Made by a program: the position numbers and the translations under genes. Below the pieces are notes generated by a model that was not told where the DNA came from, did no database searches, and saw nothing but the letters and a program-made list of their open reading frames with translations. DNA of 8,940 nucleotides. It comes from Candidatus Methanoperedentaceae archaeon. GTDB taxonomy: Archaea; Halobacteriota; Methanosarcinia; Methanosarcinales; Methanoperedenaceae. Below, one piece after another: positions 1 through 6,575 of this stretch; the first letter of the stretch is position 1, and each line of letters opens with the position of its first letter. The stretch spans positions 1-8,940 of the forward strand of contig DAHXMQ010000082.1 in the NCBI GenBank assembly GCA_027371625.1, in the 5' to 3' direction.

Positions 1-14
1 GACTCTGCGTACCA

Positions 15-836
15 CTATAGACCCCCTTTCATAGCCATTCCGAGACTATCTTCGGCTTGTAAGGAAGCAAGCTCTCCACAATTCGGACAGCGTCGAAGGA
101 GGGATTTATTTATGAATATATAATTACACTCTGAACAAATCCATTTATTCTCAGGATTAGAGTTTTTAGCTCTTTTGTGCGTCACCTGTACTGACGATTC
201 TTGAAAGTATCGGATTAAGTATTCGCTTGCATACTCCCATGAAAATTTATCGTTCTGTTTCCACCCTAAATATCGATACCCTCCATGTCGTAAGTTAAAT
301 CTTTCTAGGCGATCAATTTCTTCTAAATATGCAGAGGTAAAATCCTTTCGGGAATCAAGCAAAGCCTTGAGTTCCAGACAAATCGCATGGGGTATTTCCT
401 TAAATGGTCGAAAATATCTAGATAGGGTTGACCCAAATCGCCTATCGATTTCTTCAAGACTGATTGGTGGATTTATGAAACGCATTCCATTTGCCGCAAT
501 ACAAAAATCCCACCCTCCTGAGAAGGCTCCTTCAGCATACCATTGGATATAGTAATAGCCAGTTAGGACACGGACACCATTTCTATTAGTTATGAAGAAT
601 ATGTACGGACGTCTCGATTTAACAACTCCTCGTCTCATATTTGGTGAGCATGTTGAAAAAAGTCCGTAAGTTGATGTTTCAATATTCGGATCACTTTTAT
701 TATCGCCCGGTTTCGTTACCCAGCGTATAGGAAGGGGACTTATATCATCGCTGTAGTAATATGAAAGATAGCCTTCCGGCTTGGAAGTAGTTTCAAGTGT
801 TATCCAAGGTGGATTAGGTGGCGCAATAGAGATCAA
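15..836 (-). CDS. Uncharacterised protein with C-terminal zinc ribbon
   Basis: I do not recognise this 273-aa protein as a named family. Its C-terminus holds a clear zinc ribbon, with cysteines at 234, 237, 250 and 253 (WICSEC...RRCPNC). The middle part (about residues 55-130) looks like a compact beta-rich domain: a TCSPNMRRG stretch, then YIFFITNRNGVRVLTGYYYI, then DFCIAANGMRFINPP. This pattern of short strands faintly recalls PUA/EVE/YTH-like or Nmad-type nucleic-acid-binding folds, but that is a guess. Residues 160-215 look helical and charged. No signal peptide or membrane segment is visible, so it is probably cytoplasmic. The start is TTG, with GGATGGA six bases upstream and an in-frame TAG just before that; the first internal ATG (residue 67) would cut into the domain. 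It is divergent from cofC and slightly AT-rich. The stop codon lies inside the window. A role in nucleic-acid binding is inference only. Confidence 0.72.
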   Translation of the reverse strand: MISIAPPNPPWITLETTSKPEGYLSYYYSDDISPLPIRWVTKPGDNKSDPNIETSTYGLFSTCSPNMRRGVVKSRRPYIFFITNRNGVRVLTGYYYIQWYAEGAFSGGWDFCIAANGMRFINPPISLEEIDRRFGSTLSRYFRPFKEIPHAICLELKALLDSRKDFTSAYLEEIDRLERFNLRHGGYRYLGWKQNDKFSWEYASEYLIRYFQESSVQVTHKRAKNSNPENKWICSECNYIFINKSLLRRCPNCGELASLQAEDSLGMAMKGGL

Positions 837-870
837 TTTGAATCCATCCTATTATTCAAGTGTTGGCTCT

Positions 871-880
871 GCATATAAAG
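871..880 (-). promoter_or_regulatory. TATA box for the zinc-ribbon gene
   Basis: On the minus strand this reads CTTTATATGC, a good archaeal box A. It lies about 40 nt before the TTG start at 836. Transcription starting about 25 nt downstream would leave a short leader of roughly 14 nt that just contains the GGATGGA ribosome-site-like sequence. Most other genes here appear leaderless instead. Confidence 0.5.
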
Positions 881-962
881 TTAACGTCATTAAAATTATA
901 AAAGGATAGTAAAACACAGCAACCATAAGCAATAGAACCCCTCATGTACCCGCACGGGATGC

Positions 963-981
963 CCCCGACCTCTGTCAGGGG
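963..981. repeat. GC-rich stem-loop
   Basis: CCCCGAC pairs with GTC-A-GGGG around a CTCT loop, giving seven pairs, six of them G-C, with one bulged A. No T-run follows on the plus strand. It lies upstream of both flanking genes, so it is not an obvious terminator for either. It could belong to a repeat element or a structured RNA. Confidence 0.45.
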
Positions 982-1102
982 TAGTTACTATATCCACGCT
1001 CATTCCTGCGCATCCATAGGCGATAGGCGCTCCTCCGATGCGAAGCAGCGGGCAGTTCCAAGTTGAACTTGTGTGTTTGCTCTCGAAACCTGTTTCCAAA
1101 GC

Positions 1103-1110
1103 TTTTTATT
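1103..1110 (+). promoter_or_regulatory. TATA box for cofC
   Basis: TTTTTATT is centred about 28 nt before the ATG at 1135, the spacing seen for several other promoters in this window. It predicts a nearly leaderless transcript and supports the 1135 start over the upstream TTG at 1063. Confidence 0.55.
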
Positions 1111-1134
1111 GACGAACCATGTCTCTTAAAGGAT

Positions 1135-1773
1135 ATGAGAGCCGTCATTCCCTTCAAGAAAAACAATGCCAAATCAAGACTGAGAGCATTGCTCTCCCAG
1201 GAAGAGCGCGAAGGTTTCGCGATGGCAATGCTCAATGACATGGCAGAGGCACTGCTCGGCTCTGGATGTTTCAAGGTCATCGATTTATTGACAACTTCGC
1301 TCATTGAAATCAAGGGGTTAAACACCGTTTTAACAGAAAAGGGTTTGAACGAGGCATTGAACGAATACCTGGAAAAAATGTCCTCGCACTCGATGGATGA
1401 ACCTGTTCTTATCATAATGGCTGACATCCCGCTTGCTTCAATAAAAAACATCAGCGATATTATTTCCTTCCAAGCCGATATCGTAATCGTGCCTGGAAGA
1501 ATGGGAGGCACTAATGCACTGTTCATCCGCAATCCTTCAAGTTTCCGCGTGGATTACTATGGTGCAAGTTTCTTAAAGCACATTGAGATCGCACGCAGGA
1601 ACAATCTTGAGATCGAGGTTTCCGATTCCTTCAACCTCAGCACCGACATAGACGAGGTCGCAGACCTTGTGGAGGTTCTGATACACGGGAAAGGTCAGGC
1701 TGCGCATTACTTGAAAAAAATCGGGTTAACTCTTCTGGAAAGCAACGGGCGGGTCGGGGTTAAGAGAAAGTAA
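1135..1773 (+). CDS. cofC: 2-phospho-L-lactate guanylyltransferase (F420 biosynthesis)
   Basis: CofC activates 2-phospho-L-lactate with GTP to form lactyl-2-diphospho-5'-guanosine, which CofD then joins to Fo on the way to coenzyme F420, the hydride carrier of methanogens and their relatives. The 212-aa product has the typical family length. It opens with the hallmark nucleotide-binding segment MRAVIPFKKNNAKSRL (residues 1-16). It then shows the metal-binding MADIP motif (95-99), the PGRMGGTNAL loop (120-129) and FNLSTDIDE (167-174), all in the order expected of this nucleotidyltransferase fold. I chose ATG 1135 because homologues begin MRAVIPFK and a TATA box sits 28 nt upstream; the 24 extra residues available from a TTG at 1063 do not look like the family. 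The enzyme is cytoplasmic. Its neighbour is a zinc-uptake unit with a separate promoter, so the two are probably not functionally linked. Confidence 0.95.
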   Translation: MRAVIPFKKNNAKSRLRALLSQEEREGFAMAMLNDMAEALLGSGCFKVIDLLTTSLIEIKGLNTVLTEKGLNEALNEYLEKMSSHSMDEPVLIIMADIPLASIKNISDIISFQADIVIVPGRMGGTNALFIRNPSSFRVDYYGASFLKHIEIARRNNLEIEVSDSFNLSTDIDEVADLVEVLIHGKGQAAHYLKKIGLTLLESNGRVGVKRK

Positions 1774-1788
1774 GAAAGCAACAGAAAA

Positions 1789-1796
1789 CTATATTT
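1789..1796 (+). promoter_or_regulatory. TATA box of the regulator-znuACB unit
   Basis: CTATATTT is centred about 27 nt before the GTG start at 1820, predicting a leaderless mRNA. Its last four bases form part of the palindromic operator, so repressor binding should block TBP. Confidence 0.65.
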
Positions 1797-1811
1797 GGAG
1801 TGACTCCAAAT
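1793..1811 (+). promoter_or_regulatory. Perfect 19-bp palindromic operator
   Basis: ATTTGGAGT-G-ACTCCAAAT is a perfect 9-1-9 inverted repeat. It overlaps the end of the TATA box and lies just before the predicted transcription start of the regulator gene. The size, symmetry and placement match operators bound by DtxR/MntR-family dimers. The inference is that the adjacent regulator binds here when metal-loaded and represses itself and znuACB. I saw no second copy elsewhere in the window. Confidence 0.75.
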
Positions 1812-1819
1812 TTAGAAAT

Positions 1820-2251
1820 GTGAAAGGTATAAATGGGCTGGAATTATCCCCGAAAAAGATTGACTATCTGAAATTCATCAGGGAGAAGAAAAGGGCAAAG
1901 ACCACTGAAATATCCGATGAGTTCAAAGTCGATCCTTCCACGACGACCAAGATATTGCTCGAACTCGCGAAGACTGATTTTATAACCTATACGCCCTACC
2001 ACGGCTGTTCCCTGACAGAAAAAGGTATCGAATACGTGGAATTCCTGAACAGGCGGCATGGGCTCATCGTGTGCATGCTTGTAGGCATGGGGATGGAGGC
2101 AAGAGCTGCATGCCATGCTGCCGGAAGATTCGAATATTTCGTGACAAAGGATGTGGTTGATTCCCTGTGCAGGAATTTCTCTCATCCCGATCAGAGTCCT
2201 TGCGGAACTAAGATAAGCCATGACACATGCTGCTGTTGCGGGAGGACGTGA
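1820..2251 (+). CDS. DtxR/MntR-type metal-dependent transcriptional repressor
   Basis: This 143-aa protein has the DtxR-family layout. A winged helix comes first (about 8-75: SPKKIDYLKFI, TTEISDEFKVDPSTTTKILLELA, then YTPYHGCSLTEKG), followed by the dimerisation and metal-binding domain (RRHGLIVCML at 78-87, GRFEYFV at 102-108, SPCGTKI at 126-132). There is no SH3-like third domain. Aligned by eye to DtxR and MntR, it keeps D15, H80 and E105, but the DtxR C102, H106, H98 and E83 positions are G, Y, C and V, and MntR E11 is K. Extra thiols and His lie nearby (C85, C98, H99, C117, C128, H134) and the protein ends in CCCC plus four residues. The metal site is therefore probably rewired, and zinc is a plausible ligand. 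The start is GTG; the ATG two bases earlier is followed at once by TGA. It sits one base before znuA, as first gene of the uptake operon behind a palindromic operator. Confidence 0.88.
   Translation: MKGINGLELSPKKIDYLKFIREKKRAKTTEISDEFKVDPSTTTKILLELAKTDFITYTPYHGCSLTEKGIEYVEFLNRRHGLIVCMLVGMGMEARAACHAAGRFEYFVTKDVVDSLCRNFSHPDQSPCGTKISHDTCCCCGRT
2241..2245 (+). promoter_or_regulatory. Ribosome binding site fixing the znuA start
   Basis: GGAGG lies seven bases before ATG 2253. It supports that start over the in-frame ATG at 2220, which would add 11 residues in front of the signal peptide. The site sits inside the last codons of the regulator gene, consistent with translation from a shared mRNA. 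Confidence 0.75.
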
Positions 2252-2252
2252 T

Positions 2253-3152
2253 ATGAAATTAAAGCCGGTATTTATCATTTTGCTAATTGTTTTGCTTGTA
2301 AGCTTCGCAGGTTGCGTGCAGCAGCCAGAATCAACCGGTAAGATCAATGTCGTTACTTCCATTTATCCGCTTTATGAATTCTCCAAGCGCATCGGCGGTG
2401 ATAAAGCCGATGTCTCGATACTGGTTCCTGCCGGCGCCGAGCCGCACGACTGGGAGCCGGGTCCGCAGGACATAATCAGGATCGAGTCTGCCAGGATATT
2501 CGTCTATAATGGCGCAGGGCTTGAACCCTACGTTGATAAGATTATAACAAAGACCGAATCAACGAAATTGATTGTCGTGGATTCAAGCGAAGGCATTCCG
2601 CTGATTAAAGAAGGGGGAACGCCTGACCCACATATCTGGCTTGACCCGGTGCTGGCAAAGCAACAGGTAGATGCTATTGAGAAGGCGTTTATTAAAGCAG
2701 ACCCGGAAAACAGTGATTATTACACGGCAAATGCACAAGCACTCAAGCAGGATCTGGATGCACTGGATGCAAATATTTCAAAAGAACTGGCTCCTGCTAA
2801 AAAGAAGGTATTCATAACCTCTCACGCCGCATTCGGCTATTTTGCAAAAAGGTATAATTTGACGCAAATAGCAATCGCAGGACTCTCGCCAGATATCGAG
2901 CCAAGCCCTGCACAGATTGCCAATATTGTCACACTTGCAAGAGAAAATAAAGTGAAATACATTTTCTTTGAGACCCTGGTAAGCCCGAAGCTTTCAGAGA
3001 CCATTGCGAATGAAGCCGGGGCGCAGACGCTGGTGCTTAACCCGATAGAGGGACTTTCAGAGGAACAGCAGAAGCAGGGTGAGAACTACTTTACTATAAT
3101 GCATGAAAACCTGAAAAATCTTAAACTGGCACTTGAGGTTCCGAATGGATGA
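2253..3152 (+). CDS. znuA: Zinc ABC transporter substrate-binding lipoprotein
   Basis: This 299-aa cluster A-I (ZnuA/TroA-type) binding protein captures a metal ion outside the cell and delivers it to ZnuB. A hydrophobic signal segment (about 6-19) ends in a lipobox-like SFAGC with the lipidated cysteine at 21. Metal ligands are visible as H65 (AEPHDWEP), H127 (DPHIWLDP) and H191 (TSHAAFGYF). E240 lies in FFETLVSPKLSE, and NPIEGLS (263-269) occupies the usual fourth-ligand region. A histidine as third ligand, where manganese binders carry glutamate, favours zinc. The His-rich loop seen in many bacterial ZnuA proteins is absent. It is followed directly by znuC, which overlaps it by 8 nt, and preceded by the metalloregulator, forming one operon. 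Manganese transport remains possible but less likely. Confidence 0.93.
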   Translation: MKLKPVFIILLIVLLVSFAGCVQQPESTGKINVVTSIYPLYEFSKRIGGDKADVSILVPAGAEPHDWEPGPQDIIRIESARIFVYNGAGLEPYVDKIITKTESTKLIVVDSSEGIPLIKEGGTPDPHIWLDPVLAKQQVDAIEKAFIKADPENSDYYTANAQALKQDLDALDANISKELAPAKKKVFITSHAAFGYFAKRYNLTQIAIAGLSPDIEPSPAQIANIVTLARENKVKYIFFETLVSPKLSETIANEAGAQTLVLNPIEGLSEEQQKQGENYFTIMHENLKNLKLALEVPNG

Positions 3153-3882
3153 AAATATCATTGAAATGACGGGAGTAAGCTTCAGGCTTGACGGGTTGCG
3201 GATTCTAGAGGATATCAACCTTGAAATAAAGCGGGGGGATTTTCTGGGAATCATAGGTCCCAATGGCGCTGGCAAGACCACACTTTTGAAAATAATGCTC
3301 AACCTCATTAAACCGACAAGTGGCGAAATAAAATTGTTCGGCGAGGACATACGCCGCTTTAAGGACTGGTATAAGATAGGGTACATTCCACAGCACGCCC
3401 TGCGCTTTGACCCGAATTTTCCCGCCAGCGTGTTTGAGGTGGTCTCCATGGGCAGATTCTCAAAAAAAGGGCTTTTCAAAAAACTTGGAAAAGAAGATTT
3501 GCAGGTAATCAACGATGCGCTGGAAACCGTGGGCATGAATGAGTACAGGAACAGAAGAATAGGTGAACTCTCAGGAGGACAGCAGCAGCGTGTTTTCATA
3601 GCAAGGGCGCTGGCAAGCCAGCCTGAGTTATTGATCCTTGATGAGCCCACCGTCGGTGTGGATATCGCAGGGCAGAAGGAGTTCTATGATTTTCTTGAAA
3701 AATTGAACCATGAGAAAAAAATAACGCTTGTGCTTGTAACCCACGATATCGGCAATATCAGTTCCCGCATCGGGAAGCTTGCCTGCATCAACAAGAAGAT
3801 GTTTCCGGACTGCCATCCTGAAGAATTATTCGGCTATGCACCCGAGGGCATGAAGTTCGTGCATCACCTACATGGGGACTGA
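3145..3882 (+). CDS. znuC: Zinc ABC transporter ATP-binding protein
   Basis: This 245-aa ATPase powers metal import through ZnuB on the cytoplasmic side. All ABC motifs are present: Walker A GPNGAGKT (38-45), Q-loop Q83 (IPQHA), signature LSGGQQQR (142-149), Walker B LLILDE (162-167), and switch H200 (VTHD). The C-terminus ends with a His/Cys-bearing segment (PDCHPEELFGYAP, then FVHHLHGD) common in metal-uptake ATPases of this group. I chose ATG 3145, which overlaps the end of znuA by 8 nt and follows GAGGT; a TTG at 3133 would add four residues without need. The gene is translationally coupled to both neighbours in the operon. Confidence 0.94.
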   Translation: MDENIIEMTGVSFRLDGLRILEDINLEIKRGDFLGIIGPNGAGKTTLLKIMLNLIKPTSGEIKLFGEDIRRFKDWYKIGYIPQHALRFDPNFPASVFEVVSMGRFSKKGLFKKLGKEDLQVINDALETVGMNEYRNRRIGELSGGQQQRVFIARALASQPELLILDEPTVGVDIAGQKEFYDFLEKLNHEKKITLVLVTHDIGNISSRIGKLACINKKMFPDCHPEELFGYAPEGMKFVHHLHGD

Positions 3883-3883
3883 C

Positions 3884-4693
3884 ATGCTGGAAATCTTCCA
3901 ATACGGTTTCATGCAGCGGGCACTGGTTGCCGGGGTAATGATAGCGATCGTGTGCTCCGCCATCGGCACGTTCATAGTATTGAAAAGACTCTCGATGATA
4001 GGTGACGGGCTTTCGCATATTGCTTTAGGGGGCGTTGCTCTGGGCTTGTTTTTAAATGTCTATCCTGTCTTATCGGCTCTTGTATTCTCGGTATTGAGCG
4101 CTGTGGGCATCAACCGCCTCAGGGGTGCAAAAATTTTTGGCGATCTTGCGATAGCCATATTTTTTTCTGCCGGGCTTGCTGTGGCTGTGGTTCTCCTGAG
4201 CCTTGCAAGGGGTTTCACTGTTGACCTTTTCAGTTATCTGTTCGGGAGCATTCTTACAGTCAACGAGACAGACCTTGAAGTTATGCTCGGCATGGGCATA
4301 TTCACCCTCGCGGCTGTTGTTATTTTTTACAAGGAGCTTTTTTACATCACGTTTGATGAGGTAGCCGCAAAGGCAAGCGGCATTCCCGTAGAGAAATTGA
4401 ACACGCTGCTTGTGGTACTGACAGCAATAACGGTAGTAGTATCATTAAAGATCGTTGGAATCCTGCTTGTTTCTTCCCTTCTTGTGGTTCCTGTTGCCAC
4501 AAGCCTTCAAATTGCCAGAAATTTCAGGGAGACGATTTTAAGCTCTATGGTTTTTGCAATATTCTCCGTAGTGGCAGGATTGATATTCTCCTTTTATTTT
4601 AATCTGGCAGCAGGCGGGGCAATAGTATTTACCTCTGTGATCACATTTTCAATTGTAATGATTTATAAAAAGTCGAGGCGGAAAGTTTATTAG
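3884..4693 (+). CDS. znuB: Zinc ABC transporter permease
   Basis: This 269-aa ABC-3 family integral membrane protein forms the zinc channel as a dimer with ZnuC and receives metal from ZnuA. About eight or nine hydrophobic segments are visible (roughly 12-33, 46-57, 60-76, 88-108, 131-148, 174-187, 188-207, 217-236, 241-261). The family signature MIGDGLSHIALGG (38-50, with H45) is present. So is the cytoplasmic coupling loop FDEVAAKASGIPVEKLN (157-173), which contacts the ATPase. The start MLEIFQYGFMQ matches family members, so I prefer ATG 3884, one base after the znuC stop and preceded by GGGGA. The in-frame ATG at 3872 would add four residues and overlap znuC. It ends the four-gene unit. 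Confidence 0.94.
   Translation: MLEIFQYGFMQRALVAGVMIAIVCSAIGTFIVLKRLSMIGDGLSHIALGGVALGLFLNVYPVLSALVFSVLSAVGINRLRGAKIFGDLAIAIFFSAGLAVAVVLLSLARGFTVDLFSYLFGSILTVNETDLEVMLGMGIFTLAAVVIFYKELFYITFDEVAAKASGIPVEKLNTLLVVLTAITVVVSLKIVGILLVSSLLVVPVATSLQIARNFRETILSSMVFAIFSVVAGLIFSFYFNLAAGGAIVFTSVITFSIVMIYKKSRRKVY
4685..4692 (+). promoter_or_regulatory. TATA box for pdxS
   Basis: GTTTATTA is centred about 29 nt before ATG 4718 and overlaps the end of znuB. The spacing matches the leaderless pattern seen elsewhere in the window. A second AT-rich stretch (TTATAAG, near 4700) is too close to the start to serve unless initiation is internal. Confidence 0.45.
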
Positions 4694-4717
4694 CTCACAT
4701 TATAAGTTTATTGCATC

Positions 4718-5614
4718 ATGCAGCTTGAAAAACTAAGACACGGCACAGAGCTTTTAAAACGCGGATTTGCTAAAATGCAAAAAGGCGGGGTGATAATGGA
4801 CGTAACCACGCCCCAAGAGGCGCAGATAGCAGAAAGGGCAGGTGCCGTGGCTGTGATGGCTCTTCATGCAGTGCCTGCCGACATAAGAAAAGCCGGAGGC
4901 GTAGCCAGAATGGCTGACCCCCAGGTTATTGCTGCTATCATAGATTCTGTCACCATACCCGTGATGGCAAAAGCGAGGATAGGGCATTTTGTTGAGGCTG
5001 AAATTCTCGAGGCGCTCGGCGTTGACATGGTGGACGAGTCAGAGGTATTGACGCCTGCCGACGAGAGCTTCCATATAGACAAGACAAGATTCACCATACC
5101 TTTCGTATGCGGCGCTAGAGACCTTGGCGAGGCGCTTCGGCGGATAAACGAAGGCGCAGCAATGATAAGGACAAAGGGAGAAGCTGGAACGGGGGACGTT
5201 AAGGAGGCTGTCCGTCATATGCGGGCTATCATGGGCGCGATAAGGGAGCTTAAAGGAAAGGGGCAGGAGGAGCTTATCCAGACTGCACGGCGGATAGAAG
5301 CGCCTATAGAGCTTGTAAAGGAGACTGCCGAGCTTCAGAGATTGCCTGTGGTGAATTTCGCTGCGGGGGGCATTGCCACGCCTGCCGATGCTGCACTGAT
5401 GATGAGGCTTGGTGCAGATGGTGTTTTCGTGGGCTCAGGGATATTCAAGGCTGAGAATCCCGAGAAGATGGCTTTTGCAATCGTTGAGGCTGTGAATAAT
5501 TATGATAATCCTGCCGTGCTTGCCGAGATCTCAAAGGGGCTCGGGGGGGCTATGAAGGGGATCGATATTCGAAACCTTACCGAGAAGGAAGTGTTGCAGG
5601 CGAGAGGGTGGTAG
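4718..5614 (+). CDS. pdxS: Pyridoxal 5'-phosphate synthase subunit PdxS
   Basis: PdxS builds pyridoxal 5'-phosphate (vitamin B6) from ribose 5-phosphate, glyceraldehyde 3-phosphate and ammonia supplied by the glutaminase PdxT, as a cytoplasmic dodecamer of (beta/alpha)8 barrels. The 298-aa product is full length and highly conserved. D28 (VIMDV), catalytic K85 (MAKARIGH) and second lysine K153 ([11 protein letters not shown]) match the known active-site residues. The phosphate-binding [13 protein letters not shown] and GVFVGSGIF segments (213-243) are intact. No pdxT lies next to it here, so the glutaminase subunit must be encoded elsewhere. The gene has its own promoter after znuB and faces the M48 protease gene convergently across 45 bp. 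Confidence 0.98.
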   Translation: MQLEKLRHGTELLKRGFAKMQKGGVIMDVTTPQEAQIAERAGAVAVMALHAVPADIRKAGGVARMADPQVIAAIIDSVTIPVMAKARIGHFVEAEILEALGVDMVDESEVLTPADESFHIDKTRFTIPFVCGARDLGEALRRINEGAAMIRTKGEAGTGDVKEAVRHMRAIMGAIRELKGKGQEELIQTARRIEAPIELVKETAELQRLPVVNFAAGGIATPADAALMMRLGADGVFVGSGIFKAENPEKMAFAIVEAVNNYDNPAVLAEISKGLGGAMKGIDIRNLTEKEVLQARGW

Positions 5615-5659
5615 ATTTATTCGAAGTTTAGAACGGGTTTGACGAATAGAATGTCCACA

Positions 5660-6364
5660 TTAAACATTTTTATTTCTGGAACCATTGACTTGAGTCCTCT
5701 CAAGCATTTTCTTTGCAAGTTCTAAATATTCGATGCGTTCTTTAGAACCGGGATGAGTGAAACCATAGAAATAAAAAAACAAATATTCAAAACTTTCTAT
5801 AATTTTTTCAAAATAACTTGGTCGCTTATTTCTTGTAAAGGGCTCGGAATAAAACTTAAACAGTGCATTAATCATAGCTTCTGGATTTTGAGTTCGCAAT
5901 ACAGCCTCTCTATCCGATCTAACCTCTTGCGGAATTGATAATGAATTCGCAACCTTGATCCCATAAATAGAGATAATCAAAGAGATAAAAAGAATTATAC
6001 CTTGTGCAGCCGAAATGTTAATAGAATTTGTTCTATAATGTATAATAGAATAGAATGCATATAAGAGTGGTAAACTGAAAAGTAATATGATAGTACGACG
6101 TACAAAAATATCACGATTGAAAATATGGCTGAATTCATGAGCTACTATCGCTTCAATTTCTTCCTCATCCATAGTTTCAATAAGTTTCTTTGTTACAATT
6201 AAATAATCTCCAAAAAATGAGAGAGCTCCGGCATTAAATCCATATCGAAGGATTTTTACTCTGATTTTAGTCATATTATATGCTATCATATTTTTTTTAA
6301 TCATTGCATATAAGATAGGATATTCCGATTCTTTTATGCCTTTAATTTGTGGAGCTTTTTCCAT
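5660..6364 (-). CDS. M48 family (HtpX-like) membrane zinc metalloprotease
   Basis: This 234-aa protein is an M48 peptidase. The zinc site is H76-E77-H80 in IVAHEFSHIFNRD, with E147 (QEVRSDREA) as third ligand and D151 in the conserved ExxxDREA-type motif. YGFNAGALSF (41-50) corresponds to the family's NAFA segment, and THPGSKERIEYL (203-214) to the usual HP..ERI region. Two hydrophobic stretches (about 90-110 and 119-140) sit between the ligands, as in HtpX. Family members of about 290 aa carry two N-terminal membrane helices; these are absent, and translation starts just before the peptidase domain. Such enzymes usually degrade misfolded membrane proteins, but this shortened form could be more specialised. 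The gene is clearly more AT-rich than pdxS and cofC, suggesting transfer or weaker selection. ATG 6364 follows a strong TATA box 27 nt upstream. Confidence 0.88.
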   Translation of the reverse strand: MEKAPQIKGIKESEYPILYAMIKKNMIAYNMTKIRVKILRYGFNAGALSFFGDYLIVTKKLIETMDEEEIEAIVAHEFSHIFNRDIFVRRTIILLFSLPLLYAFYSIIHYRTNSINISAAQGIILFISLIISIYGIKVANSLSIPQEVRSDREAVLRTQNPEAMINALFKFYSEPFTRNKRPSYFEKIIESFEYLFFYFYGFTHPGSKERIEYLELAKKMLERTQVNGSRNKNV

Positions 6365-6386
6365 ATTGTTTAACTGAGTAAAATAC

Positions 6387-6395
6387 TATATAATA
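6387..6395 (-). promoter_or_regulatory. TATA box for the M48 protease gene
   Basis: On the minus strand this reads TATTATATA, centred about 27 nt before ATG 6364. It predicts a leaderless transcript. Confidence 0.6.
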
Positions 6396-6545
6396 GTTAT
6401 TATAGCGATGTGAAAGTAATCTGTTATGAACTTAGTTTCCAAATTCACCCATCAATTAATTCGCATCAACATCTCCGCATACAGATCTATCGAACATTCC
6501 ACCCCATGCGTATCATCATTCAAGCACCTGCGCCTCCAATAACTA
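6396..6545. other. Intergenic stretch with a possible gene remnant
   Basis: Between the divergent promoters of the protease gene and vapB I find no intact gene. On the minus strand, roughly 6457-6537 reads as a short open tail (including DDTHGVECSIDLYAEMLMRI and ending at TGA), but it has no start codon and is bounded upstream by stops in all three frames. It could be the broken end of a lost gene or chance. Confidence 0.3.
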
Positions 6546-6555
6546 TTTTATCTCA
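6546..6555 (+). promoter_or_regulatory. TATA box of the vapBC pair
   Basis: TTTTATCTCA begins exactly 30 nt before ATG 6576. The identical 10-mer occurs exactly 30 nt before the RPA gene, which supports both as promoters of leaderless transcripts. Confidence 0.6.
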
Positions 6556-6575
6556 TAATCCCGATATGTAATTAT

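Larger units (their letters stand above)
837..1134. other. Divergent intergenic stretch with hairpin and possible decayed reading frame
   Basis: These 298 bp separate the leftward zinc-ribbon gene from cofC. Besides the two promoters, the region from about 960 to 1060 is GC-rich compared with its AT-rich left side and contains a hairpin. Minus-strand translation over roughly 950-1075 is open and looks protein-like (for example RIGGAPIAYGCAGMSVDIVT), but the open frame (about 896-1099) has no convincing start signal and I cannot match it to a family. It may be a gene remnant or a dispersed intergenic element. No RNA gene was recognised. Confidence 0.4.

Noticed and set aside
367..552. 61-aa plus-strand open frame inside the zinc-ribbon gene
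   Set aside because: Antisense shadow; no ribosome site or homology pattern, while the minus strand encodes a clear zinc ribbon.
963..981. The GC hairpin as a transcription terminator
   Set aside because: Both flanking genes point away from it, and no T-run follows on the plus strand.
1063..1134. N-terminal extension of cofC from a TTG at 1063
   Set aside because: CofC proteins begin with MRAVIPFK, which starts at ATG 1135. The extension contains the likely TATA box and looks unlike the family.
975..1532. 185-aa minus-strand open frame antisense to cofC
   Set aside because: Serine-rich shadow translation of a well-recognised gene; no motifs or start signals.
1844..2362. 172-aa minus-strand open frame antisense to the regulator and znuA
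   Set aside because: Overlaps two genes with strong family matches and has no recognisable domain.
3057..3650. 197-aa minus-strand open frame antisense to znuA/znuC
   Set aside because: Shadow of the ABC ATPase gene, whose motifs are complete on the plus strand.
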